A stretch of DNA of 64,000 bases from Pedobacter sp. (GTDB lineage Bacteria; Bacteroidota; Bacteroidia; Sphingobacteriales; Sphingobacteriaceae): contig NZ_JAVHXT010000005.1 of assembly GCF_031119335.1 (NCBI RefSeq), positions 124,001 through 188,000 on the forward strand, given 5' to 3'. The position numbers and the translations under genes are program-made. Below, in pieces: positions 36,285-45,998 of this stretch. The notes below the pieces were generated by a model. The model did no database searches, was not told the DNA's origin, and worked only from the letters and a program-made list of their open reading frames with translations. Position 1 is the stretch's first letter. Each line of letters starts with the position of its first letter.

Positions 36285-38642
36285 ATGTGGGTTAAACTAT
36301 CTAATGCTATATTAAAAAATCGCGTTCTCCTTATCGTCCTATTTGTTACCATTACCATATTCATGGGATGGCAGGCCAAAAATATCAAGCTTTCTTATTC
36401 AGGCGCAAAGATTTTACCTTTAACAGATTCTGTTTTTGTAAAGTATAATGCCTTTAAAAAGCAATTTGGTGAAGATGGAAGTATTGTTGTGATTGGCGTG
36501 AAGAGTGACAAAATCTTCCAAAAAGACACCTATAACAAATGGGCTCAGCTATCTAACGAATTACAACAGCTTAACGGCATCAAAGGCGTTTTATCGATCG
36601 GAAAGTTTTTTGAGCTGCAGAAAGATACCACCAATCAGAAATTTACGGTAAAACCATTACCAGAAAAAGTTTTAGCAAGCGATGCAGAGATGGACTCGCT
36701 TAAAAGTAAGCTTAATCAGTTACCATTTTATAAAGGTTTACTCTACAATACCGAAAGTAACGCCACTTTAATGGCTGTAACCTTCGACCAGAAGATTTTA
36801 AATTCGGCAGCTAGAAACCCAATCCTTAAAGAAATTGAAGAAAAGGCTTTAGCATTTGGAAAAAGCGAGGGCGTTGACATTCATTTATCAGGCTTACCTT
36901 ATATAAGAACCGCTACCAGCAAGTTAGTTTCTAACGAATTTATCCTATTTTTAGGTCTATCTATTTTGGTTTCCGCTTTAATTCTAGTGATATTCTTCCG
37001 TAGTTTTTCGGCGGTATTCTACCCAGTTTTAGTGGTAATTATGGGGGTTGTTTGGAGTATTGGAACTTTGGTATTGTTTGGCTACGAAATCACCATCTTA
37101 ACAGGATTAATTCCACCGTTAATTGTAATTATTGGTATTCCAAACAGCATTTTACTACTCAATAAATACCACAACGAGCTTAAAAAGCATGGCGATAAAG
37201 ATAAAGCTTGGCAAATTACAGTAGAACGTATTTCTGTAACTACTTTAATTGCCAACATTACCGCAGCTATTGGTTTTGGTGTCCTGTACTTTACTGGCAG
37301 CGAATTGTTAATGCAGTTTGGTAGCGTAGCTGCGCTAAATGTGATGTTTACGTGGCTAATGAGCTTATGTTTAATCCCTGCAATTTTCAGTTACCTACCT
37401 GCGCCAAAAAATAAAATCAACGGTGTACATGAACCGAATTTCTTAGACAGGTTGTTGGCGAAAACAGATCATCTGGTTCAACACAAAAGCGCTACCATCT
37501 ACACTGTAACCATAATTCTGACAGTAATTTCCTTAATTGGCGTTTACCGTATTAATGTAAATGGCTACGTGGTAGATGATTTACCCAAAAGTTCTAAAAT
37601 ATTAACCGATTTAAAGTTTTTCGAAAAGAATTTCGAAGGAATTTTACCATTAGAGATTAGCGTTGATACCAAGCGAAAGAATGGTGTCCTGAGTATATCT
37701 ACCTTAAATAAGATTGATAAAATGGAGGAAATGGTTTCGGCCTACCCCGAGTTTTCTCGCTCCATTTCTTTAAACACTGGCTTAAAATATGCTACTCAAG
37801 TTTTCTACAATAGCGATACCAATTTTTACCGTTTACCAACAGATTTTGAGAAGAATTTCATCTTGATCTATGCTGCTAATTCTGGCAAGGGCAATGGCAA
37901 TATGCTCACAAATTTTGTAGACAAAGACAAGCAAACTGCCCGTGTTAGTTTTCAAATGGCTGATATTGGTTCGAAGCGTTTAGACCAAGTTTTGGAAGAG
38001 CTGAAACCGAAAATCGACTCTATTCTTTCTCCGAAACGCTTTGATGTAAGTTTAACAGGTTCTAGCATCATTTTCGCTAAAGGAACGGATTATCTTTTAG
38101 AGCATTTGTTTGAAAGCATAGGTTTAGCTATCGTATTGATTTCTTTGCTTCGTTTAGCGCAATTCAGGAGTTTGGGTATCATGTTCATTTCTCTATTGCC
38201 AAACATTGTTCCTTTGGTAATTACCGCAGGACTGATGGGTTTCTTCGGTATTCCGTTAAAGCCTTCAACAATTTTGATATTCACTATCGCTTTTGGATTA
38301 GCATCTGACCAAACGATTTATTTTTTAACGAGATATCAACAAGAACTAACGCTAACCAATTATAGCGTAAGCAAAGTAATTACCGACACCATTACCGAAA
38401 CAGGCGTAAGCATGACGCACATTGCCCTGATCTTATTCTTTGGCTTCGGGATATTTACAGCTTCTACTTTTGGTGGAACGGTAATTTTAGGCTTCTTACT
38501 TTCTATTACATTAATTGTGGCCTTAGTGTTTAACCTTACCTTATTGCCTGCTTTAATGTTATGGTTAGATAAGAACAAAAAACGCAAGAAATTATCGGAA
38601 GCGGAGGTAGCGAAGAACTTGGAAAATTTGGACGATCATTAA
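36285..38642 (+). CDS. MMPL/RND family exporter
   Basis: A 785-residue transporter with the two-fold RND/MMPL layout: one N-terminal helix, a large periplasmic domain, then five to six helices (about 215-375). A second helix at about 400, a second periplasmic domain and a final helix bundle (about 610-765) follow. The second half contains FTIAFGLASDQTIYFLTRYQQEL, the MMPL/patched-type helix-4 motif with acidic residues for proton relay, and the first half has the parallel IPNSILLLNKYHNELKKHGDK. Substrate unknown; lipids or hydrophobic compounds are common for the family. Probably co-transcribed with the next gene, 3 bases on. Confidence 0.87.
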   Translation: MWVKLSNAILKNRVLLIVLFVTITIFMGWQAKNIKLSYSGAKILPLTDSVFVKYNAFKKQFGEDGSIVVIGVKSDKIFQKDTYNKWAQLSNELQQLNGIKGVLSIGKFFELQKDTTNQKFTVKPLPEKVLASDAEMDSLKSKLNQLPFYKGLLYNTESNATLMAVTFDQKILNSAARNPILKEIEEKALAFGKSEGVDIHLSGLPYIRTATSKLVSNEFILFLGLSILVSALILVIFFRSFSAVFYPVLVVIMGVVWSIGTLVLFGYEITILTGLIPPLIVIIGIPNSILLLNKYHNELKKHGDKDKAWQITVERISVTTLIANITAAIGFGVLYFTGSELLMQFGSVAALNVMFTWLMSLCLIPAIFSYLPAPKNKINGVHEPNFLDRLLAKTDHLVQHKSATIYTVTIILTVISLIGVYRINVNGYVVDDLPKSSKILTDLKFFEKNFEGILPLEISVDTKRKNGVLSISTLNKIDKMEEMVSAYPEFSRSISLNTGLKYATQVFYNSDTNFYRLPTDFEKNFILIYAANSGKGNGNMLTNFVDKDKQTARVSFQMADIGSKRLDQVLEELKPKIDSILSPKRFDVSLTGSSIIFAKGTDYLLEHLFESIGLAIVLISLLRLAQFRSLGIMFISLLPNIVPLVITAGLMGFFGIPLKPSTILIFTIAFGLASDQTIYFLTRYQQELTLTNYSVSKVITDTITETGVSMTHIALILFFGFGIFTASTFGGTVILGFLLSITLIVALVFNLTLLPALMLWLDKNKKRKKLSEAEVAKNLENLDDH

Positions 38643-38645
38643 TCA

Positions 38646-39176
38646 ATGGACTTCCTAACTATCGAATATTTAAAAAACGGCAACGAACGGCAAAAGTCAG
38701 CTTATCAAACGCTAGTTACACATCAGCTATTTGAAAAACTAAAACCGTACAATCCTATTCTTACGGGCACGATTCCAATTCATATTGATATTGAAACGAG
38801 TGATCTTGATATTATTTGCTACTGGGAAGATAAGCAGGAATTTGTGGGCACTTTAAAAAGGTTGTTTAAGCTAGAAAAGGATTTTCAAATCCGAGACATG
38901 AAAATTAGCGACCAAGATAGCGTGGTTTGTAGTTTTAAAGTCGATGATATAGAAGTGGAGGTCTTTGGACAAAATATCCCTACACAACAACAAAATGCCT
39001 ATCGGCACATGCTCATCGAACATCAAATCCTCCAAGAAAAAGGAGAAGATTTTCGTCTTAAAATAATTGAGCTTAAACAGAAGGGCTTTAAAACCGAGCC
39101 CGCGTTTGCTGAGTTACTCGAACTAAAAGGCAACCCCTATAAAGCCTTACTCAAACTACCTGCAATTGGCAACTAA
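38646..39176 (+). CDS. DUF4269 family protein
   Basis: A 176-residue protein matching DUF4269: YLKNGNERQKSAYQTL at the N-terminus, then GTIPIHIDIETSDLDIICY, which looks like a nucleotidyltransferase-fold core with DxD (SDLDII), and a long helical C-terminus (HRMLIEHQILQEKGEDFR...). Function unknown; the DxD suggests nucleotide transfer (inference). It starts 3 bases after the MMPL gene. Its last 21 bases overlap the convergent gene at 39156, so both ends share coding sequence. Confidence 0.78.
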   Translation: MDFLTIEYLKNGNERQKSAYQTLVTHQLFEKLKPYNPILTGTIPIHIDIETSDLDIICYWEDKQEFVGTLKRLFKLEKDFQIRDMKISDQDSVVCSFKVDDIEVEVFGQNIPTQQQNAYRHMLIEHQILQEKGEDFRLKIIELKQKGFKTEPAFAELLELKGNPYKALLKLPAIGN

Positions 39177-41477
39177 CAGCTTTTCAGCATCAGGATAATT
39201 ACCTGCTTGCTTAAAATACTTACATGCATTTTCTTTATCCCCAACATTTAAATAACATAGGCCCAAAAAGAACTCTGTTTTACCATTGTTCAATCCTGGC
39301 AAATCTAAAGCTTTTTTAAAGTACGGGATAGCCAAATTCGGTTTACTCAGATTAAAGTAATAAAACCCGATATTCTGATTTACATAAATATTAGTTGGAT
39401 CTAACTTTAACCCTTGTTGATAGCTATCTAAAGCTTCTATATGCTTACCAGTCGCAAAAAGACTTTGTCCTTTTACAATGTAATCGGTAATAGCAATTTG
39501 ATTGATAGACTTTTGAACAATAGTATCTGCCGGAAAACTTTTCAGAGCCAAATCCTTAAATTTATCCAAACCATTTTTACTATAACCTGCCGCATTTAGC
39601 GATAAATATGCTTTTGACCAGCTTGCTGGCTTTGTAAGAATTGCAGGAAAAGTCTCGTACATTTTCAAGATCTCTGCGGTATCTCTTCGAGCCGCTGCAA
39701 GCGTTGTAGCAGTTTCGAAAAAATTATCGTTAACTGGCCTCTTGTAAAAAGCAGATTTTGCGTAGAAATATGCACTATCTGGTAAGCCCCGCTCGTTAGC
39801 AATTAAATATTTGTAGAAATCTGGGCGACCTAAATACGGATTGATTTTATTTGCACTGTCCAGTAATTTTATCGCCTCAGTGTATTTCTTTTCCCTGAAA
39901 TAATATATGCCAGCGTATTCCACAAACGATTCGGATGATTGAAAAACATTTGGAAATTTAGGATTTCTACCTACTACATCATCTCCTTTTAAAACACCCG
40001 AACTTGCAAAGTTGATATTATCTGTTTGAATTAGATACTCCAGGTTAGAAGTTTTGGAGGCGTGATAAGTAAAATATAATGGTAAAGCGCATAACGCAAT
40101 TAAGCCGACTAGAATTTTCTTATTGACCAATGTAGCGTGTTTTCCAATATCACCAATATTTACAAAAGTAAACGCCATCAAAAAAGAAAAGCACACTTGC
40201 ATGGTTGGCCGGTAAAATGGGAAGTTAAATAGGGCATCAATCCCATAAATTACCAGCAGAAGCAGTGCTAACAAAGAAGTTTTGCTGATTAAAACGTCTC
40301 GACTTTTAAATAATCTTTTGACGTTTACTACCAGCAGCACTACAAATATTGAAAAATACAGCAATCCGTTCAAAAAACCTGTTTCAGCTGTTAACTCCAA
40401 AAAATCGTTGTGCGCATGCAAAGGCACGCTCGAATTTGTGCTTAAGTCGAGAGGGATAGATTCGATCCTATAGTTACCCAAACCAATTCCCACAATAGGT
40501 TTTTCCTTTGCAAGACCAAGAGCCGCTCGATAAAAGACAAGACGGCGGTTAATAGACCCGTCTTCTGCGTTAAGCTGAGCGAGTCTTTCCGCAGTAGAAA
40601 CAAACCTTGGATCTAATTTTGATTGTTCAAAAGTGAGATTAGCCCATGCAAATGAAACAACTACCGGGAATACAATGTACAGAAGTTGTAAAGCTGCCTT
40701 GCCTTTAAACTCACTGGTTTTGACGTAGTAAACCGCGAAAATCGCAGTCACTATAATTAACGAAAGCAAGGCAGCTCTTGCGCTAATTAAGAAGATGACA
40801 GTAGTAGCAAAAACGAGTGCTACTGCAAGAAACCACTTTTTCCAATTGCTAAAGTTGGTTATTCCAACGTAGATAAACGGCACTTTAAACAATAGGCTAG
40901 CGGCAAGAATATTAATGTTGCCAGCATTACCTTTCATCACGTTAGAATTTAAAACCTCATAAATGGGCTTTAGATTCGTCTCCAAATTAAAATTATATAA
41001 CACCTTACCCGCTTGCAAAAAAGCACTGAAACCCACTAAAAACGCAACTTTAACAATTAAATGTAATCTATTGTAAAATAGCGTAGTGAAGTTAATCACC
41101 ATCGTAAAAGCAACTATTATTTCAGCTAAACTTACAATGCCCAACGAAATGTTTTTGGCAAAAAAAATGGAAACACTACATAACAGGATAAAAACAATAT
41201 AAGATACAAAAACATAACTGCTCTTAAATATATTTACCAGTGCGGTTTGGTGCAACGCAGGGTTTGAATAAATATAAAGACTAACAAATATGTTCAGAAT
41301 CGTTAGGTAAAGAAATTGAGGCGCTATAATTTCAAATGTTTTGAAATAGGGCAAAAAATCTATCACTAGAAATGCGCCAACAAAAAACAGCACCATGAAA
41401 TCCTCATACGAAGATTTGGAACCTGCCTTCTCATTCACCTGAACATCAGATAATTTAGTTTTATTATTTTTACTCAT
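39156..41477 (-). CDS. O-antigen ligase-like membrane protein with C-terminal TPRs
   Basis: A 773-residue protein. The N-terminal half (about 20-465) holds a dozen helices with the Wzy_C/O-antigen ligase region; the large loop motif is GIGLGNYRIESIPLDLST followed by HAHNDFLELTAETGFLNGLLY (the conserved His in HNDFLE). The C-terminal 300 residues have TPR-like repeats (EALDSYQQGLKLDPTNIYV, AIPYFKKALDLPG, ACKYFKQAG). Members join glycan chains to lipid or protein carriers. No other polysaccharide gene is adjacent, so its glycan partner is not visible here. Confidence 0.83.
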   Translation of the reverse strand: MSKNNKTKLSDVQVNEKAGSKSSYEDFMVLFFVGAFLVIDFLPYFKTFEIIAPQFLYLTILNIFVSLYIYSNPALHQTALVNIFKSSYVFVSYIVFILLCSVSIFFAKNISLGIVSLAEIIVAFTMVINFTTLFYNRLHLIVKVAFLVGFSAFLQAGKVLYNFNLETNLKPIYEVLNSNVMKGNAGNINILAASLLFKVPFIYVGITNFSNWKKWFLAVALVFATTVIFLISARAALLSLIIVTAIFAVYYVKTSEFKGKAALQLLYIVFPVVVSFAWANLTFEQSKLDPRFVSTAERLAQLNAEDGSINRRLVFYRAALGLAKEKPIVGIGLGNYRIESIPLDLSTNSSVPLHAHNDFLELTAETGFLNGLLYFSIFVVLLVVNVKRLFKSRDVLISKTSLLALLLLVIYGIDALFNFPFYRPTMQVCFSFLMAFTFVNIGDIGKHATLVNKKILVGLIALCALPLYFTYHASKTSNLEYLIQTDNINFASSGVLKGDDVVGRNPKFPNVFQSSESFVEYAGIYYFREKKYTEAIKLLDSANKINPYLGRPDFYKYLIANERGLPDSAYFYAKSAFYKRPVNDNFFETATTLAAARRDTAEILKMYETFPAILTKPASWSKAYLSLNAAGYSKNGLDKFKDLALKSFPADTIVQKSINQIAITDYIVKGQSLFATGKHIEALDSYQQGLKLDPTNIYVNQNIGFYYFNLSKPNLAIPYFKKALDLPGLNNGKTEFFLGLCYLNVGDKENACKYFKQAGNYPDAEKLLVANCR

Positions 41478-41577
41478 TTTGCATTAGGTAGGTGCATATT
41501 ACACTGTAACATACAATGTGATAGCGTCTTGCAAGCAAAAGTAAAAATTTTTTAATCTCTTTGGATATTCAGTAGAT

Positions 41578-41608
41578 AAGTTTTAATTGACAGAATTAAT
41601 TAAAACTT
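41578..41608 (-). terminator. AT-rich inverted repeat at the end of the small membrane gene pair
   Basis: A perfect 11-base inverted repeat (AAGTTTTAATT at 41578-41588 with 41598-41608) overlaps the stop codon of the gene ending at 41607. The stem is almost all A/T, so its strength as a terminator is doubtful. Confidence 0.4.
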
Positions 41609-41870
41609 AACTTGCTAGAGTTTCAGGTTCTACGGGCTCTTTTGCTGCTGGTTTCAGTTCTACGCTTTTACCATCCTTATCTGCCTTTTTTGCAAATAAT
41701 ATGGGATACAAAAAGATAAGTGCACTAGCGATAAACAAAAACCCAGCAATACCTAGCACAACCTGATTGCCATCCATCCTATTCGACTCCATGATTTTTG
41801 CAGCTATAAGTGCTACAATACCTAAAGCCATTGCTACAATAGCTTTAGTTAGCTTCAGATGCTTTATCAT
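41607..41870 (-). CDS. Small membrane protein, unknown function
   Basis: An 87-residue protein with two hydrophobic segments (about 9-27 and 38-60) and a charged tail (KKADKDGKSVELKPAAKEPVEPE). Not recognised as a named family. Its start overlaps the end of the upstream small membrane gene by 26 bases, which suggests coupled translation of a two-gene unit. The pair is divergent from ileS. Confidence 0.6.
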   Translation of the reverse strand: MIKHLKLTKAIVAMALGIVALIAAKIMESNRMDGNQVVLGIAGFLFIASALIFLYPILFAKKADKDGKSVELKPAAKEPVEPETLAS

Positions 41871-42063
41871 AATTATTGGTTTCCTTTCTTCGCTTTAATA
41901 TACTTATAATAACAAAGACAAGTCCAATAAGTTCTAAGATCATACACAAAATAAGCACAGCCAACGTCAAATTTTCGCTTACTCCTCTAAGCAACAATGC
42001 AGCGGGCATCAACAAAACCGCTGCCGCCATACAAAAAACCCCTCTTTTTAGAAATTTACCCAT
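41845..42063 (-). CDS. Small membrane protein, unknown function
   Basis: A 72-residue protein with two helices (about 8-27 and 32-54) and a basic, then acidic, C-terminus (LKRRKETNNYDKASEAN). It has the same two-helix topology as the overlapping next gene, but clear sequence similarity between them is not evident. No named family was recognised. Confidence 0.58.
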   Translation of the reverse strand: MGKFLKRGVFCMAAAVLLMPAALLLRGVSENLTLAVLILCMILELIGLVFVIISILKRRKETNNYDKASEAN

Positions 42064-42108
42064 AAAACTATTTCAGCCTCAAAACTACCATTATTCATTC
42101 TAAAACCT

Positions 42109-42116
42109 TAACTTTG
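42109..42116 (+). promoter_or_regulatory. Possible -7 box for ileS
   Basis: TAACTTTG fits TAnnTTTG and lies 30 bases before the chosen ATG of ileS. No clear -33 element is present. Confidence 0.45.
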
Positions 42117-42145
42117 CAACCTTTAATTTTTGAGATACTTGATTG

Positions 42146-45100
42146 ATGTATAGGGAATTTAAACAATTAGAACTAGCTAAAATAGGAGAAGAAATACTGG
42201 CATTTTGGAAAGCACAAAATATCTTTGATAAAAGTATTGACAGCCGTCCAAAATCGAAACCTTTTACTTTTTACGAGGGACCGCCATCGGCAAACGGAAT
42301 GCCTGGTATTCACCACGTAATGGCTCGTGCTATTAAAGATATTTTCTGTCGTTATAAAACCCTAAAAGGATATCAAGTTAAGCGTAAGGGCGGATGGGAC
42401 ACCCACGGTTTACCTATCGAACTTGCTGTGGAGAAAAAATTAGGTATCGTTAAGGAAGATATCGGCAAGAAAATCTCGGTAGATGAATACAATGCAGCCT
42501 GTAAAGAAGAGGTAATGCGTTACACCGATGTTTGGAACGACCTTACCGAAAAAATGGGCTACTGGGTTGATTTGAAAAACCCTTACGTAACCTACGAAAA
42601 TGAATACATCGAAACCCTTTGGTGGATTTTACAGCAACTGTACAACAAAGGACTTTTATACAAAGGCTATACTATCCAACCTTACTCGCCAGCTGCTGGT
42701 ACGGGTTTAAGTTCGCACGAATTGAACCAACCAGGCACTTACCGCGATGTAAGTGATACAACTATTGTAGCGCAATTTAAAGCAATTGCCGAAACTCTAC
42801 CTTTGTTTTTACAAGGTTTTGGAGAAGTGAATTTCCTAGCTTGGACAACCACACCTTGGACTTTACCAAGTAACACCGCTTTAACTGTCGGCCCTAAAAT
42901 CGACTATGTATTGGTAAAAACTTTTAACCAGTACACTTTTGAACCAGCTAACGTAATTTTAGCAAAAGCCTTGGTTGGCAAACAATTTGGCGGTAAGTTT
43001 TTCTTAGCGGAAGATGAGGAAGCTTTTGCTAATTATAAAGCCGAAGACAAGAAAATTCCTTACCAGATATTAGCAGAATGTAAAGGCGAAAATTTAGTTG
43101 GTATCAAATACGAGCAACTTTTACCGTTAGCATTACCTTACCAAAATGCGGAGAATGCTTTCCGTGTAATTAGTGGCGATTTCGTAACTACTGAAGATGG
43201 TACCGGTATAGTTCACACTGCCCCTACTTTTGGTGCAGATGATGCTCGTGTAGCTAAATTGGCAACACCAGAAGTGCCACCTTTGTTGATTTTAGATGAT
43301 AAAGGCAATACTGTTCCTCTGGTTGATTTGCAAGGTAAATTTGTAGCATCGTTAGGAGAATTTGGTGGCAAATACGTTAAAAACGAATACTACGCCGAAG
43401 GGCAAGCACCAGAAAAATCGGTAGATGTAGAAATTGCTATCCGTTTAAAAGAAGAGAACAAAGCCTTTAAAGTAGAAAAATATGTACACAGCTATCCACA
43501 CTGTTGGAGAACTGACAAACCTGTTTTATATTACCCGTTAGATAGTTGGTTCATTAAAACTACAGCTGTTAAAGAAAAAATGGCTGATTTAAATAAAACT
43601 ATCAACTGGAAACCTGAAGCAACCGGAACTGGCCGCTTTGGTAACTGGTTAGAAAACTTGGTAGATTGGAACCTTTCGCGTTCTCGCTATTGGGGCACAC
43701 CATTGCCTATTTGGCGTACTGCCGATGGCTTGGAAGAAAAATGTATAGGTTCTATTGCAGAATTGAATGCAGAAATTGCAAAAGCTATTGAAGCTGGTTT
43801 CATGCCCGCAGGTTTCGAACTAAAAGATATGCACCGTCCTTATGTGGATGATGTATTTTTAGTATCAGCCAAAGGCGAGAAAATGACCCGCGAGACTGAC
43901 CTAATTGACGTTTGGTTTGATAGCGGTGCCATGCCTTATGCACAATGGCACTTCCCTTTTGAGAACAAGGAAGAATTTGAAAATGCCTACCCTGCAGATT
44001 TCATTGCAGAAGGTGTTGACCAAACTCGTGGTTGGTTCTTTACTTTACATGCCATTGCGGTAATGTTGAGCGAAAGCAGTGATGAAATCAAAGCGATTAA
44101 TGAGCGTGTAAATAATCCTGGTGTTGCTTTTAAAAATGTGGTATCAAATGGATTGGTATTGGATAAAAACGGCAACAAAATGTCTAAACGTTTAGGCAAT
44201 GCTGTTGATCCATTTAGCACTATCGATACTTACAGTGCCGATGCTACGCGTTGGTACATGATTTCAAACGCATCTCCTTGGGATAACCTGAAATTTAGTT
44301 TAGATGGATTAGATGAAGTACGCCGTAAATTTTTCGGAACTTTGTACAACACCTACTCTTTCTTCGCATTATATGCTAACATCGATAAGTTTGAGATTGA
44401 CTTGAATAACCAAACGCCTGTTGCGCAACGCAGCGAATTAGACCGTTGGATTTTATCGCTATTGCAAAACTTAATTGCAGAGGTTGATGAGGCGTACAAT
44501 ACTTACGAGCCAACAAAAGCGGCAAGAGCTATCCAAAACTTTGTTGACGAGCATTTAAGTAACTGGTATATCCGTTTATCTCGTCGTCGTTTCTGGAAAG
44601 GCGAAATGACTGAAGATAAAAAAGCGGCTTACGAAACTTTGTATACTTGTTTGGTAAATATCGCACAGCTGATGTCGCCAATTGCACCGTTCTTTTCAGA
44701 TTGGTTGTATCAAAACCTAACCGAGATATTGCCAGCTGAGGCGAAATCAGAATCGGTACACTTAACAATATTGCCAGATGCAGATCAGTCGTTAGTTGAT
44801 AATGAACTGAACGAGCGCATGGAGTTGGCGCAAAACATTTCTTCGATGGTACTGTCACTTCGTAAGAAAATGGGCATCAATGTTCGTCAACCATTGGCAA
44901 AAGTATTGATCCCTATTTTAGATGATAACTTTAAAGATAAGGTAGAATTAGTGAAGGATTTGATCCTTTCTGAAACCAATATTAAAGAAATTTCTTACAT
45001 TACAGACACTGCTGGTTTCATCAAGAAAAAGGTAAAACCTAACTTTAAAGCTTTGGGTGCCAAAGTTGGAAAAGATATGAAGTTGGTAACGGAAGTGATC

Positions 45101-45538
45101 AATAAAATGAGCCAAGAAGAATTAGCTCAGTTTGAAAAAGAAGGCAACTTCTCAATAGCTGATACTCCATACTCTATACTTTTGAGCGATGTAGAAATTA
45201 TTGCAGAAGACATCCCTGGATGGCAAGTAACCAACATGGGCAACTTAACGGTAGCCTTGGATATCAACATCACTACCGAGCTTAAACAAGAAGGTTTATC
45301 TCGTGAGTTGATTAATCGTATCCAAAACCTAAGAAAAGAGTTGAATTTTGAAGTTACCGATAGGATAACGGTAAGTTTACAGCAACATAATTTAATTGCA
45401 GATGCAGTAGCACAAAACAAAGCTTACATTTGCAACGAAATTTTAGCTAATGATATTTTGTTAACAGAAAGCGCATTGAGCGGAAACAAAATCATCATAG
45501 AAGATGTTGAATTGGAAATTTTGATTGCCAAATTATAA
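42146..45538 (+). CDS. ileS: Isoleucyl-tRNA synthetase
   Basis: About 1130 residues, class I synthetase. The HIGH-type motif reads GIHH within PPSANGMPGIHHVMAR (about 46-61). The editing CP1 domain spans roughly 190-410 (with LAWTTTPWTLPSNTAL). KMSKR is at about 677-681 (NKMSKRLGN), and an anticodon-binding domain with a long eukaryote-like C-terminus follows. The length and the absence of a CxxC zinc knuckle at the end place it in the longer IleRS class. I start at the ATG at 42146; the preceding TTG is not needed. Confidence 0.95.
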   Translation: MYREFKQLELAKIGEEILAFWKAQNIFDKSIDSRPKSKPFTFYEGPPSANGMPGIHHVMARAIKDIFCRYKTLKGYQVKRKGGWDTHGLPIELAVEKKLGIVKEDIGKKISVDEYNAACKEEVMRYTDVWNDLTEKMGYWVDLKNPYVTYENEYIETLWWILQQLYNKGLLYKGYTIQPYSPAAGTGLSSHELNQPGTYRDVSDTTIVAQFKAIAETLPLFLQGFGEVNFLAWTTTPWTLPSNTALTVGPKIDYVLVKTFNQYTFEPANVILAKALVGKQFGGKFFLAEDEEAFANYKAEDKKIPYQILAECKGENLVGIKYEQLLPLALPYQNAENAFRVISGDFVTTEDGTGIVHTAPTFGADDARVAKLATPEVPPLLILDDKGNTVPLVDLQGKFVASLGEFGGKYVKNEYYAEGQAPEKSVDVEIAIRLKEENKAFKVEKYVHSYPHCWRTDKPVLYYPLDSWFIKTTAVKEKMADLNKTINWKPEATGTGRFGNWLENLVDWNLSRSRYWGTPLPIWRTADGLEEKCIGSIAELNAEIAKAIEAGFMPAGFELKDMHRPYVDDVFLVSAKGEKMTRETDLIDVWFDSGAMPYAQWHFPFENKEEFENAYPADFIAEGVDQTRGWFFTLHAIAVMLSESSDEIKAINERVNNPGVAFKNVVSNGLVLDKNGNKMSKRLGNAVDPFSTIDTYSADATRWYMISNASPWDNLKFSLDGLDEVRRKFFGTLYNTYSFFALYANIDKFEIDLNNQTPVAQRSELDRWILSLLQNLIAEVDEAYNTYEPTKAARAIQNFVDEHLSNWYIRLSRRRFWKGEMTEDKKAAYETLYTCLVNIAQLMSPIAPFFSDWLYQNLTEILPAEAKSESVHLTILPDADQSLVDNELNERMELAQNISSMVLSLRKKMGINVRQPLAKVLIPILDDNFKDKVELVKDLILSETNIKEISYITDTAGFIKKKVKPNFKALGAKVGKDMKLVTEVINKMSQEELAQFEKEGNFSIADTPYSILLSDVEIIAEDIPGWQVTNMGNLTVALDINITTELKQEGLSRELINRIQNLRKELNFEVTDRITVSLQQHNLIADAVAQNKAYICNEILANDILLTESALSGNKIIIEDVELEILIAKL

Positions 45539-45614
45539 ACTGTGTGGAAAAATCGTGGTTTTAACATCAGATTAAACCATGCATGGCTTCATCACCACTA
45601 AATTAATATAGAAG

Positions 45615-45998
45615 ATGGAAAAGACTGAAAAAACACGTTACTCAGACAGCGAATTACAAGAGTTCAAAGAACTTATTCAAGAGAAGTTAAAAAGCTCAAG
45701 AGAAGAATTACAATCGTTAACATCTTCATTGAGCAATCCGAATTCTAACGGTACAGAAGATACTTCTGGTGCTTATAAAACCTTGGAAGATGGTTCTGCT
45801 ACTTTAGAAAAAGAGCAAATCAATCAGCTAGCAGCCCGTCAGAAGAAATTTATAGATAACCTTGAAGCTGCCTTAGTGCGTATCGAGAATAAAACTTACG
45901 GTATTTGCAGAGAAACTGGCAAATTGATCCAAAAGGAGCGTTTACGTGCGGTACCTCACGCTACTTTAAGTATGGAAGCTAAATTGAAACAAGGTTAA
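45615..45998 (+). CDS. DksA/TraR family regulator with reduced zinc finger
   Basis: A 127-residue protein with the coiled-coil of DksA (about 5-70, including a Ser/Asn-rich tip) and the C-terminal globular part AALVRIENKTYGICRETGKLI followed by KERLRAVPHATLS. The family normally has four zinc cysteines; only one (ICRETGK) remains, as in other Bacteroidota members. DksA binds RNA polymerase in the secondary channel with ppGpp. It lies 76 bases past ileS, and its stop overlaps the lspA start by one base. Confidence 0.85.
   Translation: MEKTEKTRYSDSELQEFKELIQEKLKSSREELQSLTSSLSNPNSNGTEDTSGAYKTLEDGSATLEKEQINQLAARQKKFIDNLEAALVRIENKTYGICRETGKLIQKERLRAVPHATLSMEAKLKQG

Noticed and set aside
45556..45586. 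Terminator between ileS and the DksA-like gene
   Set aside because: The GGTTT/AAACC pairing is short and imperfect with no T-run; read-through is likely.
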